The notes beneath the pieces were generated by a model, which saw only the letters and a program-made list of their open reading frames with translations, did no database searches and had not been told where the DNA came from. A DNA stretch of 64,000 nucleotides. Origin: Flammula alnicola. Its lineage: Eukaryota > Basidiomycota > Agaricomycetes > Agaricales > Strophariaceae. The position numbers and the translations under genes were made by a program. The DNA lies in assembly GCA_015499995.1 (NCBI GenBank), contig JADNRV010000210.1:20351-84350 (forward strand). Reading direction: 5' to 3'. This document shows, piece after piece, positions 46,394 through 58,239 of the stretch; position 1 is the stretch's first letter, and each line of letters begins with the position of its first letter.

Positions 46394-47924
46394 GCTGGGA
46401 TATGAGTTGGTTTTGGCTTGTTGAGTGTGCTCTCGTGAGTGTTTTTCGTGGTGCGGGTTTTTGATGTAGTGTTGATTGTTTACTTGGATTCTAGCAGTGT
46501 TTGTGGTGTTTATGTATCTCTTTTTTTTCGTTCTCTTTTTCCTCTCTTGCGCCGCGATTCCATTTGTTCTTTTCTCTACTTGTACGTTATACTTGGGTCT
46601 GCGACTGGACGCTCGAACGATTAATATTTCGCGGGACGTTGACTCATTCCTCATTTTCGTTATTCAAATTGGACTTGAAAAGGACTTTTGTAGCCCTGTT
46701 TTATCCGTATTATTGTATTCTTGTCGACATTTGTCTTGTTGGTACTTTTTGTACAATACACGTCTACAATTTCGTGGTGCTTGGACACTATAGTACTTGG
46801 CTGCACTGGTTGAAATGCTGAGTGCAGAAGGTTGCGTTTTTCCTTTGGGATTGTTGTATATGTAGTCAGACTTACAAATTTCCGTGTCTTTTCTTAGTGG
46901 GGGAGGACGACACATATGCAGCCGCTGTGGCAGTGCAATCAGGTCGTCCCATAGATTAGATTACATCAGTGGCAGTGCATGTTCATAGGACTCTCTTGCA
47001 CTTTGCCTCAGCCTGCGACGCTATAACTTACCGCACGGCCTACTCGACGCGTCTCCTAGTATCGGCTTCCTAGAGTCAAGCCACGTCGGACTGCTCCACC
47101 GCATAATGCATTCGTTGCCAGCGTGGGCCTTGCAACTCATCTGCCACGAGGTAATCCAAGCCGCGGACATAGCTACTTACTAGCGCTTTGTGGACTACTT
47201 TCGAGCAATGAATCCAAGCTCTTGCCATCACTCCATCTTGTATCTTCTTCTACGGCCTCAACCAGAATATGCACGTTGAAGTTGGTGGAGCTGTCATCAG
47301 GTACGCCATACTCTCGTCTTTTTCTTCGTCTTCCTTTCTATTTATTAATTTTTTCCAGCTCCCCGGGCCCTATCTTAAACGTAACTGTGATTTCTCTCTA
47401 TCAGGGTAAGGCGTACCTTGAATTCCGCTTTCCCAACTCACGAGCCAAATTTCTGATGTAAATTCAAAGGCCGCACACTGGTCAGCGCCTCTCCATGCGA
47501 ACGGATGTCTAATTTTTTTGCCGCAGTATACATTTACGTGGATGTGTCAGCCTTATGACCCTCCCTGACGCTGCGCGTGTTCTACTAGTCCAAGATGCAT
47601 ATGCTGTAAAGTGTTTGGACGTTCTCGCATCACCATCGGATTCGCTGAACATCGAGGTACCAAGGCTGATATGCAAGCCCGTACTTCGAGAACTGACGCC
47701 ATCTTCCTACTTAGATTTCTGTGGCATAGGACAATATAGAGCGCCGCAATTCTTTGCCATATTGCCTCAGAGATTTTATCTGTCTTCGTGTATTTAAGGC
47801 AGCAGTTTCGAATGACGAGGATATTCCACCTCCCTTTTGAGCTCTCGACTGGATATCGTGTCTCGAAAGTAAGTCAACATTATTACTTACGAGTTCGAAT
47901 GCTAACTAGGGAGATAGGATACCG
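46394..47924. other. Intergenic stretch with a possible gene relic
   Basis: 46394-46900 is T-rich 3' flank. Around 47105-47800 there are short ORFs (for example the frame containing DAARVLLVQDAYAVKCLDVL, about 47560) that might be a decayed gene, perhaps F-box-like, but no consistent exon chain could be built. Confidence 0.3.
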
Positions 47925-48940
47925 ATGTCATTCAAAACTCTGGCAATGTGCGCGCTCCTTGCGCTTCAATTCCTCGGCGGGCTTGCAAACGCCACTGATA
48001 CTGTATGCCAATACCATCCATTACCGTACCCCTTTTAATCGTACTAACTGCTAAATTTTATCCTCCATAGAGTGCCGCAGAGGAACTCGTAAGGACTCCT
48101 AGCGGGCTCGTGCCAAAATTAAACGTCCACGTCGTTCCAGAAGGTGGACGGGTACACCAGACCGCAAACGAGGTCCAGCTGATCAGCGCAGATGGTACAA
48201 TCCTTCACTCTGCCCCATTCACAGGTTTCAAAACTGTTTCCGGCCAACCTAAAGTCTCTCGTACCCCACACACGATTGCTCCCCGTGCCCTCAAATCCGG
48301 ATACGTCGCTTACACTAACTGGATCTACAAAGGGTCAAGCCATCTCTCTTCCTTCTCGACTTCCTGGGCTGTCCCGCCCCCACCCGAGAAAAAGGACGGC
48401 CAGCTCCTGTACTACTTCAATGCCCTAGTCCCCACCCCCAGCTGTTGCCCGGGAATCACCTCGATACTACAACCCGTGTTACAATTCGGCAAATCTGCAA
48501 CCGGAGGAGGCGCCTACTGGTCCGTTGCATCGTGGTACCTCATCAACGGAGTAGCCTACCACAACAACGCTACCCAGGTACAACCCGGCCAAAACCTCAC
48601 CGGTGTCATAGACCTCATCAGCACCTCCACCTCCGGATCCAACACGACATACAATTGGAACTCGACCTTTCTGGGCATCCCTGGCTCCGCTCTGTCCATC
48701 ACCACCACGAACCCACTCGACAAGGCTATAGAAGCGTTGGAGATCTATAATACGCCTGCCGCAGCGGATTTGCCTACGGGCACGACGATCATGACGAACA
48801 TCAACATTCGCACGCAGGATAATCACAACCCGCCAGTGCTCTGGACAGCGTTTAGCGATGCGACTGATAACATCCTCATGACAGTCATTTCGAATTCGTC
48901 GACTAATGGAACAGTGGAGATTACATATCCGAATCCTTGA
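47925..48940 (+). CDS. Secreted protein of unknown function, beta-rich
   Basis: Exons 47925-48002 and 48071-48940 give 315 residues. MSFKTLAMCALLALQFLGGL is a clear signal peptide ending near ANA. The mature protein has LKSGYVAYTNWIYKG, FSTSWAVPPPPE, LLYYFNALVP, ILQPVLQFGKSATGGGAYW and ASWYLINGVAYHN. These are tryptophan-, glycine- and aromatic-rich strands, with several N-glycosylation sequons (NNAT, NLT, NTT, NST, NSS, NGT). Related secreted proteins with the 'ILQPVL..G..WxxxSW' pattern occur in fungi and bacteria, and I know of no assigned activity. Only one intron interrupts it, right after the signal peptide, which is a common arrangement. Confidence 0.8.
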
Positions 48941-50209
48941 TAGGATAAGTGTGAGTAGAATGATAGGAGAAGAACAGACTCGTTGGTATGATCTTACTGT
49001 CGTTATACGCTGCGAATCGTCACTGTAATTGCAAGATTGTTCTTAAATCCCAGATGCAAAGACTTTTCATCAATTTTCATGCATTCGAACAAATCGATTT
49101 CATTTACGGACCCGGGACGACTGATACAAGCTAAATTCAATTCCATTCGCCGAGGAAACAAAGTGTCTCCGAATTATAGTCAACCCTGATTGGGGAGCTA
49201 CAAAGTAACATTTGGGTCACTGCGGGAGCTGCTGATGAATGAACAATGTGGCGCAGTTCGGCGAATTCTTGCTCGCGTTGAAGGCGCCACTGGCAATTGT
49301 TCTTTGGAAGTTCTATGTTCCCTTTGAGTGTGTGGTCCTCATATTCTGGCTTCCAAGCTTCCAGACACACAAGTCACGAGTGCACACAGCCCACAGAGGG
49401 TTCAAATATGAAACAATGATGCAAAGAGGAGCATTCACCGTGCGCGTCGGAGCCTCAGTCATCCTCTGCCTTTGGGGTTGCTCGGTAATTTTGCAAGAAA
49501 ATCCGAAAGAAAGAGTGAGTAGAGTGGTTGTACAAATTCTAAGGACGATGTGTGAGAGAGCTGTTCATCGACCTTGGGTCCACTTATATAGGTCTTAACT
49601 CTGTTGCCTTGGTGATACTTATGTGCGGATCTACGTTATTGGCCCAAATGGCACATGAGGCTGTACAGCTTTTCGGAGTTTCGATGATGAGCAATAAGAG
49701 GCGCGAACGAGAGCCGAGCGCCGCCAACGTTGTACGTTCTCCAGAGCAGGCCTCTATCTCGAATTCCGCCCTGGTGGCGATATTCTCTCATGTTCGCAAC
49801 TTTTCCTGTTAAACCGCGATCCCCTCTAGTTGCTCCTAGATCCCCCCTACTTGTTCCTAAATCCCCCAGAGACTCGAAACGGGAGCATCGCGTTGCACAC
49901 ATTTATGAACCCAGGAGCCCCACATTTTTTCCAAACAAACCTCTACCTGCGCATATACCTGAACGACCTGCACCTATTCTTTCGCTTCCGGGCCTGCCTC
50001 CTCGCGAACTTCCTAGGAGTGTCGTTAAACCGCCCAAGAAGCGTTTTGGACATGGGTTGATTGAGAATGGCAAAACGTGAGTGCTTCAGATACTTACAAC
50101 ATTCTTGACCCATGCTAAGGCTCCGGATCGTGATAGTTGGCTGGCCCAGTTTCGACTGCCTTGGTCTCCTCCGGATCCAACGACGCCAACTATACCTCCA
50201 GCACGACCA
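48941..50209. other. Region with unassigned ORFs
   Basis: Open frames at 49239-49598 and 49552-49812 include a hydrophobic segment (GLNSVALVILMCGSTLLAQM), and 49800-50080 encodes PRSP-type repeats in one frame. I could not join these into one protein, nor into the transporter that follows. A small gene or decayed 5' exons are possible. Confidence 0.3.
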
Positions 50210-52422
50210 ATGTCGGATGAATTTGTGAACGAATTTGGATATCAGACGCCAAAACAGGACAAATATCTCGATGACCTTGAAAGCGTCAAATCGGACGATG
50301 TATCGGAATACAGGCGAGATCCACCCCCTCTATACACGAAGGATCCCCCTGAAGGAGGCCTTGTTGGCTGGATGACTGTGGCCGCAGCGTACGTTTGGTG
50401 CTCCATTCTTTCTTGTAACATCATTCACACTGTCTATACCTAGATTCCTGATACAATTTGCGACCATTGGGTAAACGTCTTCTGTCTACCTTCCATTTTT
50501 ATTCTGACAGTCTTGTAAAGCTACCTCTTTACTTGGAATGTCTTCGAAGGCAAGTAGTCACTTCCACCTTCCCGAGCTGACATTTGCTCACTTAGATCTT
50601 CAGATCATTACCACCACGTTTTCTTGACAGATCAGAACCCAATTGCTGTCCGGTGCGTCAAACATCTAGCGTCTAAGTCGGCTAGAATGGGTCTGATTTC
50701 TGAGGATAGATTTATTGGAAGCGTTCAGTGGTTTTTGGCTTTCTTGCTCTCTCTTGTAGCTGGGAAGCTCGCAGATTCTGGCTACTTCCGATACTCTGTT
50801 ATCGCGGGATCTGGCCTTTTCGCAGTTAGGTACGTAGCTTCAACATCGTATCCCTTTTTTTGCCGCTAATGTGGCTACAGCCTCTTTTTATTGTCAATAA
50901 TTCCAGAAGAGGTATTCGGCGGAGTGAGTATATCGTTCTATCATATGTTATTTGCGTGTGAAATCGACTGTTCTTGCAAAAAGGTGTTCGTGTGCCAGGC
51001 TCTTGGTATGGGCATCGGAATAGGTCTGGTCTTTGTGCCAACAGCGATCGTTCCTTTGCATTACTTCAAACGCCAGCGCGGCCTCGCAATTGGAATAGTC
51101 ATGAGCGGGGGCTCATTTGGTGGCATGATTTTCCCACCCGGTACGTATCTTCTCTTTCCCCAATGCAACTTTGTATTCATTCTCCTGTCTAGTTCTTCGG
51201 TAAAGTGTCCCTTCTATCGATCTATGAATCTTAATTTCTCATAAACCTGACAGAGTGCTGATCTCACAACATGGAATGAGCAGCGCTGTCCGTGTCACGG
51301 CCGCCATCATTACGGGATTCTTGGTCATAGCAAATGTTCTCCTCATCGTAAAGAGTCCGCCGAAGCCAGAGAAATCTGTTTATCCCGTCCCGCGTCTTGA
51401 CCTAGCGAAATATTCGAAGGAAATGGAGTATCTTTTCGCCGCTGGAGGGTAAGCTGCATAATATCACGCCTGTCTCGACTTCTAAGTTGCCTTTGCTTTC
51501 ATACAGTTCGTTCCTCACGATGTTGTTCATTTACTATCCCGGTAGGTTCCTCCTTAACAATCGTCAGGATCACGCGGAAGTAATTACATCTTTGTAAACA
51601 GTCATGTACCTGGACCTCCTCGGACGAGAGAAAGGCGTCGACGCCAAGAGCGCCTTCAACACAGTAAGTCTAAATGTACCACCCACTTGAATCTCCGTTT
51701 TACTGACTTTGGATCTATAGGTCATCATCTTGAGCTTGACAGGCATCATAGGTCGTGTAGGCTTTGGCTTTGCCTCCGACATCGTCGGCCCTTGGAATCT
51801 CTTGATACCCGTTTCTGGTGGATTGGTCCTCATGTTGTTCACCATGTGTACTATGTGCGTTACCTCTCTCTGTGGTTCTTCTGTCATCTTATCATTTGAA
51901 ATTTAGACAAGGTATCAAGTCGCTTGTCGTGTTCTCTATATTCTATGGGATCTTCGCAGGCGCCTGTACGTCACTTTCGAATTATAGCCTTCTGGTCTTT
52001 CGTGCTGATCTTCGGCGTAGGGTTGTCTCTTATGGTTACAGCTCTCTCGACTCTTGCATCCCGAGCGAGCGAGACTGGGTGAGTCTGCCTTTTTACATCC
52101 TTAAACTTATAGCTGAAGAATGACTTCTAGGACCCGAGTCGGCCTTGTCCTGTCTGTCAGCAGTATAGGCGTTCTCTTCTCTTTCCTGTTGCAAGATGGT
52201 GTGCTCACTCCCAAAGTATGGGCTATTCCATCTGCCATCGCTGGCGTAAGTTGCCGTTTCGTCGGTTCCTTGTGTGTTATTCGTTGTTCTGATTTTGACT
52301 TGTTGCAGGTTTTGTTCATGGGTGTTACGGCTCTTGCATATCTGTCAAGGACTATGCTTGCCGCCAAGATGTCTGCCAAGCGAAGGCGGATAGGGCTCAT
52401 GTATGGCGTTCAGATACTGTGA
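50210..52422 (+). CDS. MFS transporter, monocarboxylate-permease type
   Basis: ATG 50210 starts MSDEFVNEFGYQTPKQ, a hydrophilic N-terminus leading to DPPEGGLVGWMTVAAAFLIQF, the usual entry to helix 1 in fungal monocarboxylate-like permeases. About ten exons encode twelve helices, including FIGSVQWFLAFLLSLVAGKL with a loop-2 motif GKLADSGYFR, GMGIGIGLVFVPTAIVPLHY, FKRQRGLAIGIVMSGGSFGG, IGRVGFGFASDIVGPWN and the C-terminal QDGVLTPKVWAIPSAIAGV. The intron after NVFE has a GC donor (50550-50551). Expected role is proton-coupled uptake of a carboxylate or similar organic solute at the plasma membrane; the substrate cannot be read from sequence. It is convergent with the desaturase, 140 bp apart. 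Confidence 0.85.
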
Positions 52423-52562
52423 CTTTGTGTATCTTCTTGTTTTAATGTCAAAGGGTTTATGGGGATCACCCGTCGCTGCCTAGCGAAAAGCACATAATGT
52501 ACGTAACCCGCAGGCGTCTATGGATCTAATCTACGAGATGGAAATCAGTGTGGCGCATCTAA

Positions 52563-54067
52563 TTACAAGTTTTCCTCGAGGATCCGTAGTTTCTGAACTG
52601 GGCATTTGGTGTCTGATTGCGTTTCGACGCCTCCATCCAAGATTCCGACGCGCATCATAGATAAAAGCTGATGCGTTGATTAGGTTAAATCCCACATGGA
52701 GAAGAGTGTAACGTACATTGTGGGCCGCATTCGAGTGCCTGTAGACACCACCGAAGAACGAGGATGTCACCTCTTTCCCTGTATTTCCAAGAAGGAAATG
52801 TTTACCTCCTGGGTGCTGGTCGGCGAAGGTCGAAACATCATGAATAAAACCAGATATAAGGACTAGTGGTCTTGATTGCGCCTCTTCCTGGACTAAAGAT
52901 ATTCCGTTAATATTACGTATCGAAGGAGCAAATGCGCACGCAAACGAACATGTAGTCCAAGAAACTACAGGTAACTTTTCCCAAGGTGTCGGCCATTGCA
53001 AAGAATCTTGCACTTGCTTTAGCTCCTTTAACTTCATAGCTAATTGCCCCTTCGCGATCTCGTTGCTTGGAAATACACGTAAATGGTTGGCGAGTCCAAT
53101 TTTGCCGCAGAGCGCGATGAACCACTTTGTAGGATCGTATTGATACCAGAGAAATGCGTTTCGGTAATCCATTGGGAATTGGTGGTGGAAATTATGATAA
53201 CCTTCTCCCATTGTCAATATTGCTGATAGTACGTGGTCTCGGGGTGTCTGAGCATCATCGTAGGGGGCTGACCCAAGCCAGTGCGCGATAGAGTTGATAC
53301 AAAATGTGCTCTGTTGAATCCTTAGCGTGACGAATGTATGAGAAATTACCGTCTCGACTAACGTGGTGTGCGATAGTCAAACGCAGTGCTCCGGAGAAGC
53401 AAAGGCCGCCGAGCCAGTCATCAAAAAAGATGCCTGGTATAGCCGTCGGTAAAAGAAAACCAAAAATAACGAGCAAAAGGAAGTAATGGCGGTGCTGCCA
53501 CTGGAGGAGGGGGTCCTGCCGTAAGTCGGAGATGTCAGAAGGACCGGAACGAAGTCCCGACTTAAAAATCATCCACCCAACGTGGGTCCACAGCAGGCCA
53601 CGATTTGCATTGTATGGATCCAAGTCAGTGTCAGTGTGCCGGTGATGAGATCGATGAGCTCGCGCCCACCAATAGCAAGAACCTTGAACCGCGCTCGTTC
53701 CCCCAGCAAGCAGGAAAAGTTGTAGAAGCAAGGACGCATTGTATGAGCGATGCGACCACAGTCGATGATACCCTAAATCCGGCTTAAAAACGAACGTCGA
53801 ATGTGTATCCTTGAAGGAACCGACCTGCCGTGATTCCTGATACACGCGCGTCATACCTGTCAATATCCACGAAATAAATGAAAATGTACGCTTCTCACCT
53901 AACATTGAGAAAATGTAGTAAGCCCCTGCAAATAGCCCTGTGTCCCATCGGACTTGGACCCTCCAAAGCCCATAACAAGCAACAAGTGGCGTGAAGACTA
54001 GGATTGCAAGATTGAACCACCTGATTCCCTTCGTCGCTGGAAATTTCTTGGTGAGTCTGGATGACAT
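52563..54067 (-). CDS. OLE1: Acyl-CoA delta-9 desaturase with cytochrome b5 domain
   Basis: ATG 54067 starts MSSRLTKKFPATKGIRWFN. Membrane helices LAILVFTPLVACYGL and VIFGFLLPTAIPGIFF are visible. The three di-iron histidine boxes are intact: HRLWSH (about 53755), HRSHH (about 53650) and HNFHH (about 53188). The C-terminal part (52563-52905) is a cytochrome b5 domain with the heme motif HPGG and a second His in YRHSNAAHN. Introns are at about 53301-53351, 52906-52963 and others, all in frame, giving roughly 450-480 residues. It introduces the delta-9 double bond into palmitoyl- and stearoyl-CoA at the ER, using its own b5 as electron donor. A longer N-terminus from 54238 is open but less typical. 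Confidence 0.88.
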
Positions 54068-55575
54068 GGCCGGTGCAGTAGACGAAATGCCGTGTACGAT
54101 CGCACGAAACAAAGTGTGAACAAGAGGAAGGACAGAATCTTGGCGTCGAATCCCACGGAAATGCTGTCGCTCCCTCTTTAAGTTCGAAATTAGAATCGAT
54201 TGGGACTCAGATTCTCTCCAGGATCGCTGAGTTCCCATTCACCCTTGTTTCTGTTTATAGAAAAGTGATGCCCTCTTTCACGGGGAGAAAGAAGATACTT
54301 TGAAGCATCCGGATTATCGGACATGTCGGATACAGGATCCTGTGATTCACAATATGTCGTGCTTTTCTTGATGAGAACCTTTATCGCAGGTAGTTTTGCA
54401 AGTCCTGAGCGAAAACGTCATGCACGAGGCAGCGGTATCAATATGATGTCCTGTGATAGCTGTGTCTGATCCCAACAAAGCCACGTTCCGGACAGATGAC
54501 AAAATTGAAGATAAAGTGGGATCGGGGGCTCTCGCAGTTGACATTCAAGCTCTTCCAGGTAGACTCTCTGTAGAGGCAAGTTACTTTGCTTCCAGAACCT
54601 ACAATAATCTTCCATGAGGAAGTTTATGGGGCACTCGCCTTGTATTAGCCGTCATCCAGACCAATGCCCTCACATAGGCTTTGTTTTCCATGACCATCTG
54701 CAACCCGACCTCGAGGTCTTGCTTGTTCCCACTATTCAACTACTTCCATCAAAGGGGAGGCCAGAAAGTTGAAACTCTGTTTAGCGGCGACATGAGCCCC
54801 ATGCATCGTGCAATCCGCCGCCGTGACACCGCCGTAAAGCTGACAAGAACCCCTTCGTATTGGTAACATCTTCAATCGGAAATCGGATGTCATGGAACCC
54901 CGCAATCTGCAGAAGAGGCTAATAAGCAGAGGTAGAGTGCGCAGATTTGTATGATGCCCGCTGCAGGCTCCTGCGGGCTGCCAAGATGAGCGTCAGAATG
55001 AAAAGGTACAGCAACTTGCCGAATCTGAAAGGGGTTACATTGAGCCTATAGCTCTGTTCTTCATCGTTCCCTCTTGTCGTTCGACCGTCCTTGACCTTAA
55101 ACGTTTAAACATCCAGATGATGATACAGATTATCACAAGGAATGAACAGACGTGACTAGAGGAACTAAAAGAAAACGATACTGGATCACGCTAGAGGAGG
55201 AAACAGAAGAATTACGCGTATACGGTACCAGGTATGACAGCATTTTTTTTTCTTTCAATTTTTAGCTAAACCTCACCCACGTCTAGTATATAACTCTTTT
55301 CTTGGAGTGTTCTGAAGGCAATATAAAGTTCGCACATGGAACTCTGAAAAAGACTGAAGGCTTTTCATCTGCCTCCTTTCGAACCATTGCATGGGAATCT
55401 CGTGTCCTCATGACTGGTTGGAAGAACGCGTTCGTGTATTTTTATGCCTCATCCTCGAAGTTGAATGCTTCTTGGTGTTGACTTGGAATTATATTTGAAC
55501 TAGAACTTTTAGGAAGTTCGCTATGGGCCATATATATATGGGGGCGAAGAATTCATCCTGTATCCCAAGTCGAAA
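54068..55575. other. Intergenic stretch between divergent genes
   Basis: Holds the promoters of the desaturase and of the lactonohydrolase-like gene. Short ORFs only; nothing supported. Confidence 0.45.
55530..55540 (+). promoter_or_regulatory. TATA-like element
   Basis: An (AT)n run, ATATATATATG, ends at 55540, about 36 bp before the ATG at 55576. It is plausible as a TATA box with a very short leader. Confidence 0.45.
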
Positions 55576-57144
55576 ATGAAATTATCCCCCTCAAAAGTCG
55601 TGGTGCTTGCTCTGTACCATTGTGCAATTGCCTCTGGTCAGAACACCGAAGCTTTGCTCCCTGGAAAATTGCCGCCTCAGTCCGTAGTACGTACAAATAT
55701 TTAAAATTTGCATTTCTTCATTCAACGTCATTTACAGTTTGTCGACCCACTATCTTTCGCGGTACTAGGCCCTAATGGCTCTTTCCGCGACTCCGCCTTC
55801 ACGCAATTTTTCAATCCCACATTGACAGCTGTACCTTTTTTCCAAATATTCGACCCTGCTTTCCTCGCTATCCTGGGGCCCAACCCATCTTTCCATGAAG
55901 TTGCCTCCAATGCGACCTTTGCCTTCGCCCACGAAGCCCCTATATACGTTCCCGAGACGGACGAAGTATTCTTTGCCAGCAACGATGGTGGCGCGCTAGG
56001 CAACAGCGATCTGAACCACAACAACCAAGTGGGGAAAATTAGCATGAAAGCAGTGGAGGCCGCGCTGCAGACTCTGAAGCCTGGGGATAATGGAACTGCC
56101 TTGCAGGTCCCAGTGACTGAGGTGAGTATCGTACCAGACCTGAGTGCAGCTCTTCGGCTCGCTAGGCTTCCTAACTCCACATTAGTTGTGAAAAACTTCT
56201 CGTTCTCACCACCATCCATTTCTCTCATGTCAGCTTGTGCTCCCGGACACGATTCAAATGACGAACGGAGGCACGGGGCCGTTCAAGTCTTCCCTGGTTC
56301 TCATCACATCCGGCCGCGGCCCGCTGCCACCCTCTATCGCGCTCGTCAATCCCAAGGCGCCCACAATACGACAGTTCTCCTGGACAATTTCTTCGGGAGA
56401 CAGTTCAACTCACTGAATGACATCAAAATCCATCCAACGACGGGCGGTTGTTCTTTACGGATGTTACGTATGCTTACTGCTTCCGGAAGTTTCTGGGTTT
56501 TATGACTTATTATGTGACACAAAGATACGGTTTCCTGAACCACTTCCGCTCTCCGCCTCTCATGCCGAATCAAGTCTATCGGTTCGATCCTGCTGTGGGT
56601 AGTGTCCGCGTCGTTGCCACGGATTTTGATAAGTGCAACGGCATCGCATTTACGCCAGACGGAAAGATCGCTTATGTGTAGTCATTTATTTTGTTGAATT
56701 TTGGGAATGTAGTGCTAATCCTCCAATAGAACAGATACCGGCGCCAATTCAGGATTCTTGGGGAACAACCAAACAGAGCCTGCCACAATGTTAGTGCTTT
56801 TTACAATGGTCGCTTTCTTCTCATCAACTCGCTCCGTATACGACAGCTATGCGTTCGACGTCGACCCTACAACCCAAGTTTTCCTGAACAGGCGCGTGTT
56901 TGCCTACACCGACACAGGGATCCCAGACGGTGTGCAGATCGATGCAACCGGGAACGTCTACGCTGGCTGTGGTGACGGTGTACATGTCTGGTCACCGTCT
57001 GGTACGCTTCTTGGCAAATTCTTCATAGGAACGACGTCGGCCAATATGGTCTTTGCGGGGGATGAGCGTCTCGTGATCATGGCTGAGACGGGAATATTTG
57101 TGGCAAAGATTGCGGCGAAAGAGGGCAAGGTCGCATTCCCGTGA
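55576..57144 (+). CDS. SMP-30/lactonohydrolase-like secreted protein, two frameshifts
   Basis: ATG 55576 gives a signal peptide (KLSPSKVVVLALYHCAIASG). After one intron, FVDPLSFAVLGPNGSF begins a beta-propeller-like region. Later parts match the SMP-30/gluconolactonase pattern: FNSLNDIKIHPTTG, FFTDVTYGF, NQVYRFDP, CNGIAFTPDGKIAYVTDTG, YAFDVDP, GIPDGVQIDATGNVYAGCGDGV and a C-terminal ANMVFAGDERLVIMAE. Metal-binding Asn/Asp of the propeller (NSLND, CNGIAF, PDG) are present. The frame slips at about 56360-56362 (CCC) and about 56445-56452 (TT); one extra base in each run restores it. Fungal members hydrolyse aldonate lactones; the exact substrate here is unknown. Sequence error or recent decay both fit. 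Confidence 0.78.
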
Positions 57145-58239
57145 GGATCGAGCGTTGCCGGAATCTGCGATATGATTACGCCCTCTTCGTGGTTTCTCTC
57201 CTTGGATTTCTTTGCGGACATCAAAACATGTTCCTATTGACTGTCCCACATTTCACACAAATCCAAGAAATATATTTCAAGTTTCAGTCCAATCCCCATA
57301 TACCCATTGCTGGCTGTAGAATCAGTTGCACGACATTCTCCATGGAAATCTTCGATGTTACAATTGTAAGAACGCGCCGACCAACGCGTTGCTGGCGTGA
57401 GATGGGCGCTTCATAATTTTGCTCATCGAACTGACAAAAATCTACGTGGTGAAGATTGCGTAATGGTCGCAAAGCAGCGGAAGATCTTCATGCTACCCTG
57501 AGGTGAACAAACCCCGACATTCTGGGAGATGAGCTAAGTAATTTCCTATGCAAAACAAGAATTAGTGATTTGTTAGAAAGTTTTCTGGCACAGACAAGGA
57601 ATCACTAATTTCAAGACGCGACGCGACGTGCTCTCAATTGTTTCCAAATCCTCGTGCTTCCCGCGGTGGAGTTCAAGAAAGCGCTCATCATCCGAATCGA
57701 ACTCGAGATCTGATATGCCATTGTCGATTATGCTAAGGGCCAGTGTACGTCCTTGAACTCACCTTGAACTCACCGTGACCAGACAATAAATATCTTCCGT
57801 AACTCATTTGTGCTTCCAGGGGGTTGTTGCGATTTGGGGGTTCCTTGTTGATGTCGTGCAGAAGAAAGGCTTGAAATTAAATCTTTTCCTGTCTTATGGG
57901 TCGTACAGAAATCTGCGCTCCATTCGAAACAGTCAGCACTTACATAACCACCCAGCGCATAACCCCAGCCCATCTCCTACCACAACTTCCATGCTCCTGC
58001 TTCAAATTCTGCGGGAGATCTACAAGTCGAAAGTCGCGGTTGAACTTAAAAAGGTTCACGCAAGTTCACGCGGCCCTCCTCGCAGACTCTGTTGAATTAC
58101 GTAATACAAGTTTACAACCACAGCCAACGGCGCGGGCTTGCGCTTGCCGCTTCGTTGAGCTCTTCCTCATTTCTACAGTTCGTCGCACATAGAGTCTAGA
58201 CTATCGACGTTCTTGCAACTCAACTCCAAATCCACCACT
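57145..58239. other. Intergenic stretch, no gene resolved
   Basis: Short ORFs only. A modest inverted repeat (AATTAGTGATT, 57560-57570, and its complement at 57600-57610) is the only structure noticed. Confidence 0.4.

Noticed and set aside
43925..46654. Several minus-strand ORFs of 100-240 residues under the CPL1-like gene
   Set aside because: They are low-complexity and mirror the repeat structure of the coding strand; no splice or start context.
47105..47800. Possible F-box-like gene
   Set aside because: The first apparent intron would be only about 33 nt and later frames do not connect.
49239..50080. Small membrane protein and PRSP-repeat ORFs upstream of the MFS gene
   Set aside because: Exons could not be joined in frame, and the transporter has a typical N-terminus without them.
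57560..57610. 11-bp inverted repeat that might be a small element or terminator
   Set aside because: Too short and AT-rich to separate from chance; no flanking duplication.
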